Assembly (NCBI GenBank): GCA_905250115.1
Contig: CAJNOI010000027.1
Coordinates: 605,163-669,162 of the forward strand
Direction: 5' to 3'
Origin: Adineta steineri
Lineage: Eukaryota; Rotifera; Eurotatoria; Adinetida; Adinetidae
Length of the DNA: 64,000 nt
Part shown: positions 27,875-47,718 of the stretch, piece after piece
How positions within the stretch are numbered: position 1 is the first letter of the stretch
Layout of the letters: each line of letters starts with the position of its first letter
Made by a program: the position numbers and the translations under genes
The notes under the pieces: model-generated
What the model was told of the DNA's origin: nothing
Database searches by the model: none
Seen by the model: the letters and a program-made list of their open reading frames with translations, nothing else

Positions 27875-30800
27875 ATGACGAGTTTAAGTGAAAACAAGCA
27901 AGAGAATGAGGTTAACATTGAGTCAAAACAGTGTGTTATGGAAAATAAACAATCTCTATTACATACTGATGATGATTTAAAATCAATAAGAACAGTAGCA
28001 GAAGAGTAAGGATAATAATAATAATTGAATTCCGTTGATTAATTTTAAATTATTATTTATTATAGAACAACAGATGATCATCAAAAACAAGAAGAAATAG
28101 ATAAAAACATGCAAAAGTAAGTTATACATTGGATATTTGAATGAAAAGAATTCATATTATTTTAAAACTGCTTCTTTTTTTTTAGTAATAATTCAACATC
28201 TGAAACAGAACAGAAAAATATAGTTAATGGAATTAACAATGATGATGCTTTAATGAATACTAGTCTACCAATAGTAACTTCTGATAAAGAACAACAAAAA
28301 GAGGCAACAGAACCAACAGTAAATAATGATGAAAATGAAACCCGTTCGAAAAAGTCATGGAATCCAAAGGTCAAATATTCACCGATGCCGTATCATCGAT
28401 TTCCCTACTATACGAATGGTCATCCATATGGTGCGCCAGCACCCTACTATTATTATTCACTACCAACACTTGAAAAACCGACACCATTAATGTTTGTTTC
28501 AACACAACAACCATCATCATCATCTTCATCACCGACATCACGAGATACTCATACAAATAATTCAGTAGCAGTATCACCACAAAATCTACCACCACGTTTG
28601 AGGCAAACATCAACAACTGAAACTGAATCGACTTCACAAGTATCATCGACTACGCCACCAAATTCACAACCATCAACAACAACGACACCAGCAACAAATG
28701 GTCGTCGTCATCGTAGTATTTTACCACGTGGTCTTGGAAGTTATTATTCACATCCACCACCACCTTTAATGGCTACACCACCCGGTGTTCTTTATCCATA
28801 TCCACCTGCCGTCCATCCACCAGGCCATATTGCATATAATATTCGACCACCAGATGAATTAGAATTCTATGCTTTTCAACAACAAATAATGAATTTACCA
28901 CAAACATCAGTTATTTGGCCACCAACACATGCAGGATTACCACCACATGGTCATCCTCAATTTGCACCATATGCAATGAATGGATTACCACCTCCATACA
29001 TGTTTAATAATTCGGTAATGACTCAACCAGCAAATTCATTTTTAAATCCCGACGCAGCTGAATGGGTCCCATCACATAATGATAATGATATACCATCATC
29101 GTCATCATCATCATCGGATAAGAATATTTTAATTGATGATGAAATTAATTTTCCACCATTAAATAGCACAACAAATAATACTCATATAATACCAACACCT
29201 ATTAAAGATCATATAGAAGATAATTCTGAACACATAGAAACTACATCCGAAACTATTTCAACGAATGATAATACTACAAATGATAATACACCAATATTAA
29301 CAGATAATACAAACATATCAACTCAATCTACTTCAAAAATCGAATCATCAAATATTTCGTCGTCTAGTCAAGATGATAATAATAAATCATCATCATCATC
29401 ATCGTCTCCAGTTAAAATAGCACCAATATCATATTCAACAATCATTTCAAAAACATCTGAAAATAATAAAACAAAAAAAAATAATATTAATAATCAATCA
29501 CAAGTTCGTCAGCAGCAACAACAGCAACAACCATTAACAAATCATACTCATAATCAATTACCACCAAGAGATCGAATCATAAAACAACAACAACAACAAC
29601 GAATACCAACTAATTCATCATCTCCTTCAAATTTCAATTCTCGTCAACGTCAACCATTGAAAAATAATCGACCTATGACACGAAATCTTCTTCCAACTGA
29701 ATCAATTTCTCTTTCAAAACAACAACAACAACCACAAACACCACCATCACCACCAATAGCTGATGATTGGATTGAAGTTAAATCTAAAAAAACAAAAAAA
29801 TTCGATCGTAATTTCAATGATAATTCAACAGAAAAATTCATATTAGATGAACAAAAACATAAATCTGTCTCACCACCATTATCATTAACATCAACTGGTG
29901 ATAATACAACAGCAACATTTACATCGGAAGATGATTATGATGATAAAGATAATCAAGATCTTGTTATTATTATGAATAATGATGTTTCAAATGACTATAA
30001 TCAAATTATTATCGATGATATACATAATCGACTTGATAATAATGAACGATTACTAATAATTATGCGAGGATGTCCTGGTAAATACAAATTTTGAATAGAA
30101 TTTATAAAACATAATACTTCTCAGCATTTTCTCAAACATAATTTATTTTTATTTTAACAAAAAACTTTGAAAATCTTTTCACTATTTACTAATATATTTC
30201 GATTTGATTTTATCATAGCAGAAAAAAGTCAATTATAATATTTTTCTTTTTTTAAATTTAGGTTCAGGAAAATCAACATTAGCTAAGTAAATATTCATTT
30301 TAAATATTAATAATTTTAAAGTAAAATATTTTATTTTCTATTCAAGATCGCTCAATCATGGTTATAATGGTGTAATACTTTCTACAGATGATTATTTTAT
30401 AGATCGTAATTTAAATAGATATGTCTTCGATTTAAATAGACTTGATGATGCACATCGATATAATCATCGACGAGGTTTGATTGATATTTTTGAAAAAAAT
30501 AAATCATTTCATTTTATTTCATTTAGCATCGGATGCATTTAAACGAAATATATCTCCGATTATTATTGATAATACAAATACACAAACATGGGAAATGAAA
30601 CCATATGTTTCAATGGTAAATTATTTATTATTTAAAAATTTATTTATGTAAAATCAATATTTATTTTTAGGGTAAAGATGCTGGTTATGATATTCTTCTA
30701 ATTGAACCTCAAACTCCATGGCGTTATAAAGCTCGAGAATTATTCAAGTAATTTCGTTTGTTTTTTTTTAATGTAATCAAATCTTATTTATTTATATAGA

Positions 30801-33800
30801 CGAAATTGTCATAATTTACCAATGAAACGTATAAGAGATATGTTAAATCGTTTTGAATATAATATTACAGCTCAAAATATAATTGATCAACTTTCATCAA
30901 CAGCAAAATCAAATAATAATATTCTTTCATCTGAACAGGAAAATGTGCCTGAAGATAATGAAATTACTGATCCATTGATGACATCAAAAAAATTCTACGA
31001 TACTATTGATGATTCTCTTATACTTGATGATGTACGTCTTTGTATAAATGATATGATTTTATTTTTAACATCAAACTTTTATCAAACAACATTATTATCA
31101 TCAGCATTAACATTACCAACAACAACGACAACAACAACATCAACATCACCGATATCAACACCATTATCTGTTTCATTTTATGATTTATCACTCATATCAC
31201 CAACATCACCATCACTACCACCAACACCTTCAACACCACATTCACGTTTTCATCGTCCATTAGGACGTTTTCCTTCAACAATAAATCAAGATCATTCATT
31301 TAATTCTGAACATATTTTACGATTACCATCAACAGCATTTTCACGTTATAATGATACAACAAATTTAACACCACCTTTATCAACACAATCAAGTCTTATT
31401 GCAAAAAAACGACAAAAAAAGAAGAATAAACAAGAATCCAATGAACTTGTCTTAAATACGAATAATAATAACAATAATAATAATTATATCATTGATGAAG
31501 AAAATATTTTATTACAACAACAAACTTTTAATGTTTTTCTTCCTGAAGATTGTTCAGATTTTATCGTTATTGATGAACAAGATAATAATGATTGGATTGA
31601 TAATGATAGTAGAAATTTTAATATACAAATGAATTCTCTCGGGTAAAGAACGTACTTAATATATTTGACGCTTAAACGAAGATGAATTTTAGTTCGTTTT
31701 TCCCCATTCTTTTCTTTTTTTTTCTTCTTTCCTTCGAAGACAACTTATTGCATATATTTATCTTCCAGTCCAATAGAGAAAGACGAAAAGTTATATATAC
31801 ATTTTGCCTTGTTTTTATTCATGATTTCTTTATCATTTTACGACTTCTTTTTCTAACTACTAAAAAAAAAGTCAATAATGGACAGTAGATTAAAGAAAAT
31901 GTATAAAATAACAATGAGGTGAATATAAAAATATCTAATTCGAATTCGCATTTTTTACCCAATTTTCTATTGAGATTTGTAAATAATTATTTATTTATTT
32001 TTCCTATCAGGGATCATTCATCAACAAATCCTTATAAACAAAATCAATTAGTTAATTCAAAAACTAATGAATTATTAAATATTATTCATAAAGAATTAAA
32101 TAAACCTTCTCATCATCCGTCCGTATCAACAAAACATATCGCTATACAATGTTCATCTGATGATTTTAATACAGATCCATCGGATTTGATTTTAATTGGT
32201 CATCATGTATCATCTCCGATAGAAACAATCATAACACCATCAATTCCACCACTTCCAGGTTATAATGAATGTGGTATTCAAGTTGATTTAAATGATAAAA
32301 ATCTTGATTTATTATATGGGATCTATTCAAATCATTTATCAAATGAAATAATTGAACAATTTTATGAAATTTGTCATCAAGATATTGAATATACACGTAC
32401 ACAAATTGATGAATATCTTCAATTTAGTAATCAAAATAAAGTTCATATTCCAACATTACAACAATTAAGTTTACATACTTTAAATCAATGGAATGAACAA
32501 ATTAAATCAATAAATCCATTATTTGATACAAAATCTATTAATGATTTACTTCAAGATATAAACGATGATGATGAAAGATTAGAAGATTTAACAATTAATA
32601 ATACGAATAATGATACAAATATTGAATTTAATGATTTAAATCATATAAATATACCTTGGTCAATTTTAAATTCATTAGAAGAATTATATGGAGAAATACC
32701 TAATAGATCAATGATATTATCGAATAATAATAGTATTTCATTACCAGTTGATAATGAACTATCAATAAGTATTTATCAAGCATTACAAAGACATTTAATT
32801 AAATCAAATCAAATAATAGAACCGGTGATTGAAAATAAGAAAAAGATAGATAATACAAACAATCAAAAATGGATATTACCATCATCAAATAAGCAATTAA
32901 ATTCAAATGTTAAGACTAATAATAATAATAATATTCCATCACTGAAACAAATTATGAAAGAAGAACAACAAGCAAATAAATGTCAAAAATCAAAACAGGT
33001 ATTTAAATAAAATTTGATTTATTATTCTTATCAATGAGCTATAAATAAATCTTCAATAAATATCTACTAATCGATTAGAATATGATAACCCTAGTCGAAC
33101 TTTTTTCTACATGCGCTTGACCTCAAGACGTGTCTGTTATCTATGGTAGATCGTGAGGAGTCATTAATATACATGCAGAAATTATCTTTTCTTTCAAAAT
33201 ACGTACCTTAGGCACTTCTATTTCGTCGCTACAAAACACTAGATTTTACAAAAAGATCCGAAGATGATTTCGTTTAATTTTTAGTGAATAATATTTATAA
33301 TTTATCAAAATCTTTTTAGAAACATCAACTTGATTATGTTACTGAACATAAATTAAAAGAACTTCAACGTCATTTTCCATCATTTGATAGTGATCTTCTT
33401 CATGATATATTTCGTGAAAATGAATATAATTATGATATTACACTTGTATGTATATCTACAATGCTTGATGATAATGCAGATATAACGACTATGCATCAAC
33501 CTCAATCAGTTTCATCTTCCCGTCCTATATCAACAATAAAACCAATTGTTGAACCTGTTCTTGAATCTTATGAGATTTTACGGCAAGATGCACTTCATCA
33601 TGCACAACAACGTAAAGAATTATATGCAAAAGCTCATCAAGCAAATCGTTATGGAATGTGTGGTGTTGCATCATTTTATATTCATCGAGCTAGTGAAGAA
33701 AATCAATTAATGAAAGATGCTAATCGAGCTGCATGTGAACGTTTATCACAATGGAGACTTACGCAATTCTATCAAACACAACAGCTTGATCTTCATTGTT

Positions 33801-34103
33801 TACATTCCGATGAAGCATTGAATTTATTTAAACAAATAGAACAAGAATATAATGAAAAAAATCGTAAAACAACACCAAAATCTATTCATATTATAACAGG
33901 TTACGGAAAAAATTCTATTTATGGCGGTGGTCATGGAAAAATACGCTCAGTTATTCTTACTTATTTAAAACAACGAAATTATAAGTAGATTAAATATAAA
34001 ATTTCTTGATATTTAAAAAATATAATTCAATTCATATTTCTATAGATACTCAGAACCAAATAAAGGTGTAATTCTATTGCAATTAACAAATGCAAAAAAC
34101 TAA
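27875..34103 (+). CDS. N4BP2: N4BP2-like protein: P-loop kinase/ATPase, CUE-type segments, DUF1771 and Smr domain
   Basis: Eleven exons: 27875-28005, 28066-28116, 28186-30077, 30262-30286, 30347-30474, 30527-30615, 30671-30747, 30800-31642, 32011-32998, 33320-33984, 34046-34103; 4947 nt, 1648 aa, phases consistent. The first about 680 residues are disordered and Pro/Ser/Asn/Gln-rich. A P-loop follows, RGCPGSGKST (688-697), then STDDYF and the IDNTNTQTWEMKPY block typical of the N4BP2/polynucleotide-kinase-like P-loop. A CUE-like helix set lies near 1185-1225 and a second near 1415-1456 (LKELQRHFPSFDSDLL). DUF1771 (about 1490-1555) precedes an Smr domain starting LDLHCLHSDEA at 1564 with TGYGKNS. 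This order is that of N4BP2, which binds ubiquitin and has 5'-hydroxyl kinase and nicking endonuclease activity in mammals. The Smr LDxHG motif has Cys in place of Gly. The last intron splits the Smr C-terminus. Confidence 0.9.
31643..32010 (+). other. Intron of the N4BP2-like gene
   Basis: A 368-nt GT...AG intron, longer than most here. The in-frame stop at 31646-31648 lies inside it, and joining GG|G across it restores the frame into GDHSSTN. An ORF crossing the acceptor on the right side is not independent coding evidence. Confidence 0.7.
32999..33319 (+). other. Intron of the N4BP2-like gene
   Basis: A 321-nt phase-0 intron separating the CUE-like segments. It contains a slightly more GC-rich patch near 33100-33160 with no recognisable identity. 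Confidence 0.65.
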
Positions 34104-35313
34104 CGAACATTAAATATATAGTTCTAAGCTATACATTGTTTTTGATTTTGTTTCTTTGTTTGTTTGTTTGTTTGTTTGTTTGTGTGTGTGTGCAATGTAG
34201 GTAGCGCGCGGTGATTTTCTCTTGTTTCACACTAGATAGAAATTTCTTTCGTTTTTTGTTTTCTTTTGCTTAGCGCGAGTCTTTCACTAGTTTTGTTTTT
34301 CTTTATTAAACTTATATACACGCACACTCAAGTTTGTAGTTTCATTCTTCTTTCGATGATGTATTTACTATAGCAATAAAAAAGATCAACAATGAATCTG
34401 GTTTTTTTTGTTGCCTTTTCTTTTCGTGTTTTTGATGATGTTAAATCTCATTTAGTCTATCTCTTCTTTCTTTCGTTCCTTTTTTTTGTTCACCGTGTGA
34501 TGGTTTGTATTACACCAATCCGGTTGTTTTCTTTTCGTTTTTCTTCTAGCTTGCTCTATATTCGTATTTACAGCTCAGGATATTCAATGTTCGGTTGCCC
34601 TCAGGAAGAAGCACGTATTTATTATATTGACTCAAATTTTAGAATATTATACAATGCTGTAATACTTAGTTTGGTGCTAATCGGTGGACATTTATATCAT
34701 AGTTGATGACTAAAACATAATTTAAAAACAAACGCTTCTTTTTCATTGAGCAAGTACCATTTTTTTTGTTTGTTCCTGCGTGTGTGTGTGTGTTTGTGTG
34801 ATACTTAAGCACCCCGTCCGAGTTTAAAGTCATAATACATGTGTGTGTGTGTGTTTTCGGTTTTTAGAAGGAAATGAACAACAGTCGCTTGCGTCTATGC
34901 AGCAGTATTTGAACCCTGTTCATTATATTATACTATAACATTACATATGTGGTTTTGTTTTGTTGAGTTATTTTTTTAGCGAAGAAAAAAAAAATAGAAT
35001 CCTCGTTCTTTTTTGTGCACGTTATTGCAACGTTGTTTTTTTCTTTTTTTTTTTGTTCTGTATGTTTGATTGTATACGTGTGTGTTCAGTTCTTTTTTTT
35101 GTGTGTAGAAAAAGAGAAACAAAACCAAAAATCTTAATAAAGAAAGTCTTAGGCAACTAAAAATTTTTGAATTACATGTTTCATGGCAACCATAGATAAA
35201 AAAAAGTTTTTATTTTTCTTCTTTATTATTTCTATTGACAAAAAAAATGATAGTCAACATTTTGCAGATATATATTATTTCATAATTTGATAATAAAAAC
35301 AATACAAACAATC
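34104..35313. other. Intergenic region rich in T and GT repeats
   Basis: Holds the N4BP2-like 3' UTR and UBE2K promoter. A TTTG run followed by GT repeats lies at about 34152-34193, with further GT repeats near 34781-34800 and 34840-34854. Open stretches at 34392-34706 and 34960-35160 are Phe-rich translations of T-rich DNA with no domain or splice support. Confidence 0.6.
34152..34193. repeat. TTTG/GT microsatellite
   Basis: About seven TTTG units pass directly into a GT dinucleotide run. Confidence 0.85.
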
Positions 35314-36319
<1,006 letters not shown>

Positions 36320-37133
36320 ATAACTATTAGTCATACTATAATCATTTGCTTCCTCTATTGTTATATCTTGTCTGTATGTCTATGTGTTCTTTTCTTTTCT
36401 TTTCGTTTTTTTTTCGTTTTATTTTATTTTCCTATATTGACAGTCGAAATATTTCTGTTTGACATGTGTAAATGTAGAAAAACTATGTTCTTGTGATCAT
36501 CAAAAAGATTTTTATTGCGATTTTTGAAAAAACAAACAAATATTTGACTGTCTTTATCGTATTTTTCTTTTTCTTTATGTTTATGGTACATTAGAACTAA
36601 GTCGATAGATGTTTAAAAAAGAAAAGAAAACTCAATAAAGAAAATTTTGTTTCTTACTTTGCTTCGTATTTATTTAATAGCTAAATGAATATATGTATCT
36701 TTTAATAAAAAACAAAACCTCATAACTAAACATGTTTAATTACAAATTATCGATTGATTTAATATTTTGTCCATTGAAAGAATCCTCAAAATAGTAATAG
36801 TTAATCAGATGACTAAAGTTTTGTCTTTTAAGTGTAGATTTATAAAAGATACTCCTTTATAGTAAGATTAATAGATTATTCAAATTTTACATATTTCATA
36901 GCTTGATAAGAAAACATTCCTTTGAGCTAAATTTTTCAAATACTATCATAACTTCTAGATCAAATTAAACAAAAAAAAAATTTCAGATCGATAATCTATA
37001 TAAGATTTTTAAGTAGTTCCATTATCTCCTATTAATAGACAAAATATTAAGTCAATCGATTAGTTTGAGTAAAATAAATTTTATTATTATTACTCAAGCA
37101 TACATCTTAATTTCTATTATTTATTTTAGAAGA
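36320..37133. other. Intergenic region between UBE2K and the ABC transporter gene
   Basis: The left part is the UBE2K 3' UTR up to the AATAAA at 36634-36639. The right end carries TTATTTTAG 4 nt before the ABC transporter ATG. Nothing else recognised. Confidence 0.55.
36634..36639 (+). terminator. Poly(A) signal AATAAA for UBE2K
   Basis: First canonical AATAAA downstream of the UBE2K stop codon, about 315 nt after it, in a T-rich region. Confidence 0.6.
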
Positions 37134-44611
<7,478 letters not shown>

Positions 44612-45540
44612 TCTGAAAAAGTAGTTATGAATGAAATTTTTCACTATTAACCCTCACCGTTAGATTAATTTTTTAATGTTGTATCCCGTTTTATAAGGTT
44701 CTTTTTGTTTTTTTGTCCAATAACTTTTGTGTGATATTGTGCACGGTTCAGTATTTGCTTTTTATGCCAAAAATCTTTTATTATTTTAAATGGAATACTT
44801 TCTCTTTTGTTTTATCTACTAATAAATGTCACGCTTTAATGCTTAATCTATATTTTAAAAAAACAATTCCACAAGTTCTGTAATGAATTCAGATCTTTGA
44901 TCAATATCACCCGTTTTTTTACTATATTAAACATATAACACAGATAAAAACCGGATAATAATAAATTATATATTAATGAAATAGCGTCATCGATATAGGA
45001 GAGACTAGAAAAAATAATCCTAGCTTGATGAAAATCTATAGATTTATATCTCATGAATATTCATATTTATTTTAACAGTTTATTATATACATAGTACCGG
45101 AAAGAAAAGTTAGATTTCTTATTGAATATATCAAGCGCAAAAGTAAAAAGAACATTAAGATATAGTTTATAATAATACATCGACGATCTTGATCTACGAG
45201 AAATGACTATTCAATTTAATTATCACTGTCATGATAGTAAACAATTTTTATATATAACTATTAATCATATTCAATAAACATGAATGACACAGAAAATATT
45301 GACATAATTTAGCTCTTAAATATGTTTATCTTTTTCGAAGAATGTTAAATTAAAATTCTCTTTTCTTTTGAAAGAAGATAACATTTTGTTATTTTTCTTC
45401 CAAATGACATCATATCCTTTTCAAACAATAACATGAAAGAAAAGAAATAAAATGTATATACCTATATTTTCTTATCTAAACGAACGTTTATCATCAACAT
45501 CATCATACACAATAGAAATTCATATAATCATTCAAAGAAA
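44612..45540. other. Intergenic region after the ABC transporter gene
   Basis: Includes the ABC transporter 3' UTR with AATAAA at 44821-44826. The rest is AT-rich and unremarkable and must hold the promoter of the next gene. Confidence 0.5.
44821..44826 (+). terminator. Poly(A) signal AATAAA for the ABC transporter gene
   Basis: Canonical hexamer about 210 nt downstream of the stop codon, the first on this strand. Confidence 0.6.
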
Positions 45541-46581
45541 ATGTTGCGTCTCGATGTGGATGTTTCATCAAAATATGCAAATCGATCCTATCGTCGTTTG
45601 AAATATATAATTAGTATTCTTTCAATTTTAGTAGGCTTATTATGTCTTACTGGTTTTATATGGACATCAATTGACGGTAATATTAATTCGAAATTAATAG
45701 ATGAATGTAAAAATGATACACAAACAACAATACTTTGTTTTATACGTTTGATTACTACGAATGCTCTTCGAACAGAATGGGATAAATATATAATGGTAAC
45801 ACTTCTATTTACTTATGCAAGTGTTTTTTTACATATTATTGTTGAATCAACTCGAACAAATGTTTCTGGTCTTCTTGGACAAATGATAATTCAAACAATA
45901 TTTATTATCGTTGGTATTGGAGTTTGTTTTCCAATATTATTTATTCCATCATTTCTTCATTTTTATAAATCAAAAAATAATTTAAATAAATCACCTGTAC
46001 CAATTGATATCGTATGTATTGGAATTATTTATATTATTTGTGTTATTATAGTTCCAACATATTTACTATATTTTTTTTCATCACATGAATTAATTGCTTC
46101 GATTATGTCAATTATACTTCTTATATCTCCGTTGGGTTTTGCTCTTATTTCACTACCATTTCGATTATTATCAGGAGTTACTCAACGTTGTTGGGTTATT
46201 AATAGTCATCGATTAATTGTTCATTGTCAAATAACTCTATTTATATTATCAGCTCCACTTTTTTTCATCACACTTGTCTCTCTTATCATGCATGGATCAT
46301 TTGATTCAATTAAACAAAGTTATGTGACAGAAAATACTAATGAGATTAATCCCATTACATTTATATGGTCTATTGATTATATATCATTATTTATTAGTCT
46401 TATTTTATTTATTATTTCAAATGAATATTTATTTCATGATAATATTAATCGTAATCGATCATCAAAAATCAAACAAATTATTGGTTATATTAGTTTTTCT
46501 ATTATCTTTATTATAACACCATGTTTAGCATTTCCATTATATATTGCTTGGCAAGAATATCATTATCTTATACCAACATAA
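45541..46581 (+). CDS. Unrecognised multi-pass membrane protein, single exon
   Basis: An intronless 346-aa frame, unusual next to many-exon neighbours. It has about eight hydrophobic segments: roughly 24-44, 81-101, 113-137, 152-176, 182-204, 226-250, 273-295 and 311-336. A loop between the first two contains two Cys (DECKNDTQTTILCF), which could form a disulphide. The N-terminus MLRLDVDVSSKYANRSYRRLK is basic and likely cytoplasmic. I do not see a family signature (no DRY, NPxxY, P-loop or transporter motif I trust). Codon use matches the neighbours, so it is probably native, but a retrocopy or lineage-specific gene family is possible. Confidence 0.8.
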   Translation: MLRLDVDVSSKYANRSYRRLKYIISILSILVGLLCLTGFIWTSIDGNINSKLIDECKNDTQTTILCFIRLITTNALRTEWDKYIMVTLLFTYASVFLHIIVESTRTNVSGLLGQMIIQTIFIIVGIGVCFPILFIPSFLHFYKSKNNLNKSPVPIDIVCIGIIYIICVIIVPTYLLYFFSSHELIASIMSIILLISPLGFALISLPFRLLSGVTQRCWVINSHRLIVHCQITLFILSAPLFFITLVSLIMHGSFDSIKQSYVTENTNEINPITFIWSIDYISLFISLILFIISNEYLFHDNINRNRSSKIKQIIGYISFSIIFIITPCLAFPLYIAWQEYHYLIPT

Positions 46582-47718
46582 TTTAATAATATGACTTCTT
46601 TTTTTTTTTCATTATAAAAAAGAAAAAACTATTAAAGATAATCTTCATTAACTAATGATATTTAAGGTTGATTAATTATTGTTAATATCTTCTGGAAAAT
46701 AAATTTGAGATAGAGAAAAAAAAAGACGATAATGTATATCATGAAATAGTCGGATGAAAAAGAATTATATTCTATTTGAAAGAAAGAAAAGAAAATGAAG
46801 GGAAAGGTGGATGTTATTATTTATAATACTATTGCTAAATCTCTTTTCACACCCACATTTTTACTCTCTGTATTCGATTGCACCTCGTTCTTACTGTCAC
46901 TACATACTCTTCTTATTCTTTTATATCTTTTTTTTGTGCTACGAAAAAATAAATGAGATAGATCAGTGAATGATTCTTTGAGAATTGCCGCCGTCATCAT
47001 TCGTACATCGTATTTATCATTCTCGGCGTGTATAACTCTCTTATGCTCGATTGAGATTAAACTAACAAATATCTGAGTTATTCCTAAGATTCACGAAAAG
47101 CAAATGTATTTAATAGAAGAAGAAGAAGAAGGAGAAGAAAAATATAATAAGAAGAAGGCTATGATATGAAAGAGAGAATATGAGTGTTTATGTTGTGCTA
47201 TTACTCATATGAAATTGTCTCATGACGGACACAATTGTAGTGAAAGAGCAATGAGAAAGAAATAGGGAACACACACGCAAACATACATTGATTTAATGAA
47301 AAAAAAAGACGACGTCGTCGACAACAACAACACCATCATCATCATCGTAGTAGCTATACATTGAAATGAAATGAAGAAGAATCATTATTCAATATATGAT
47401 CTCTTTATAATGAATGCATACAAAATATACAACTTGTTGTCCATGATTTGATATGATTATTCTTTCATTTTTATCATTAAACTAAAAAAGAAAGTAATTC
47501 TTCTTTTTTTTATACTTCATTCATTGGGAATAAAATTGATGGTGACAAGTATAATTGTTTCTTGGGTAATTCAATAAATCTAATAATTATAGATGTAAGT
47601 ATATGAAAGAAAAAGTGATTCAATTCTCAATTTACTCATTTTTATGTATGTATATATATATATATATATATGTTTATTTCTAGTGACAACTTCTTCTTAA
47701 TATTTTCTATTTTAATCA
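46582..47718. other. Intergenic region upstream of the Di-Ras distal first exon
   Basis: Contains purine-rich AAG/GAAGAA tracts near 47115-47160, a GACGACGTCGTCGAC palindrome followed by ACAACA and CATCAT runs near 47305-47350, and a TA run near 47650-47670. These would be the promoter and 5' UTR of exon 1a. No ORF is supported. Confidence 0.55.

Noticed and set aside
28371-28646. Open frame on the - strand inside the N4BP2-like gene
   Set aside because: It is the antisense of the Pro/Ser-rich coding exon; the + frame has consistent phases and domains.
31682-31888. 68-codon frame between two N4BP2-like exons
   Set aside because: Lies inside the 368-nt intron whose flanking exons join in phase; composition is that of intron sequence.
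34392-34706. 104-codon hydrophobic frame after the N4BP2-like gene
   Set aside because: Phe/Leu-rich reading of T-rich 3' sequence, with no conserved feature and no acceptor or donor support.
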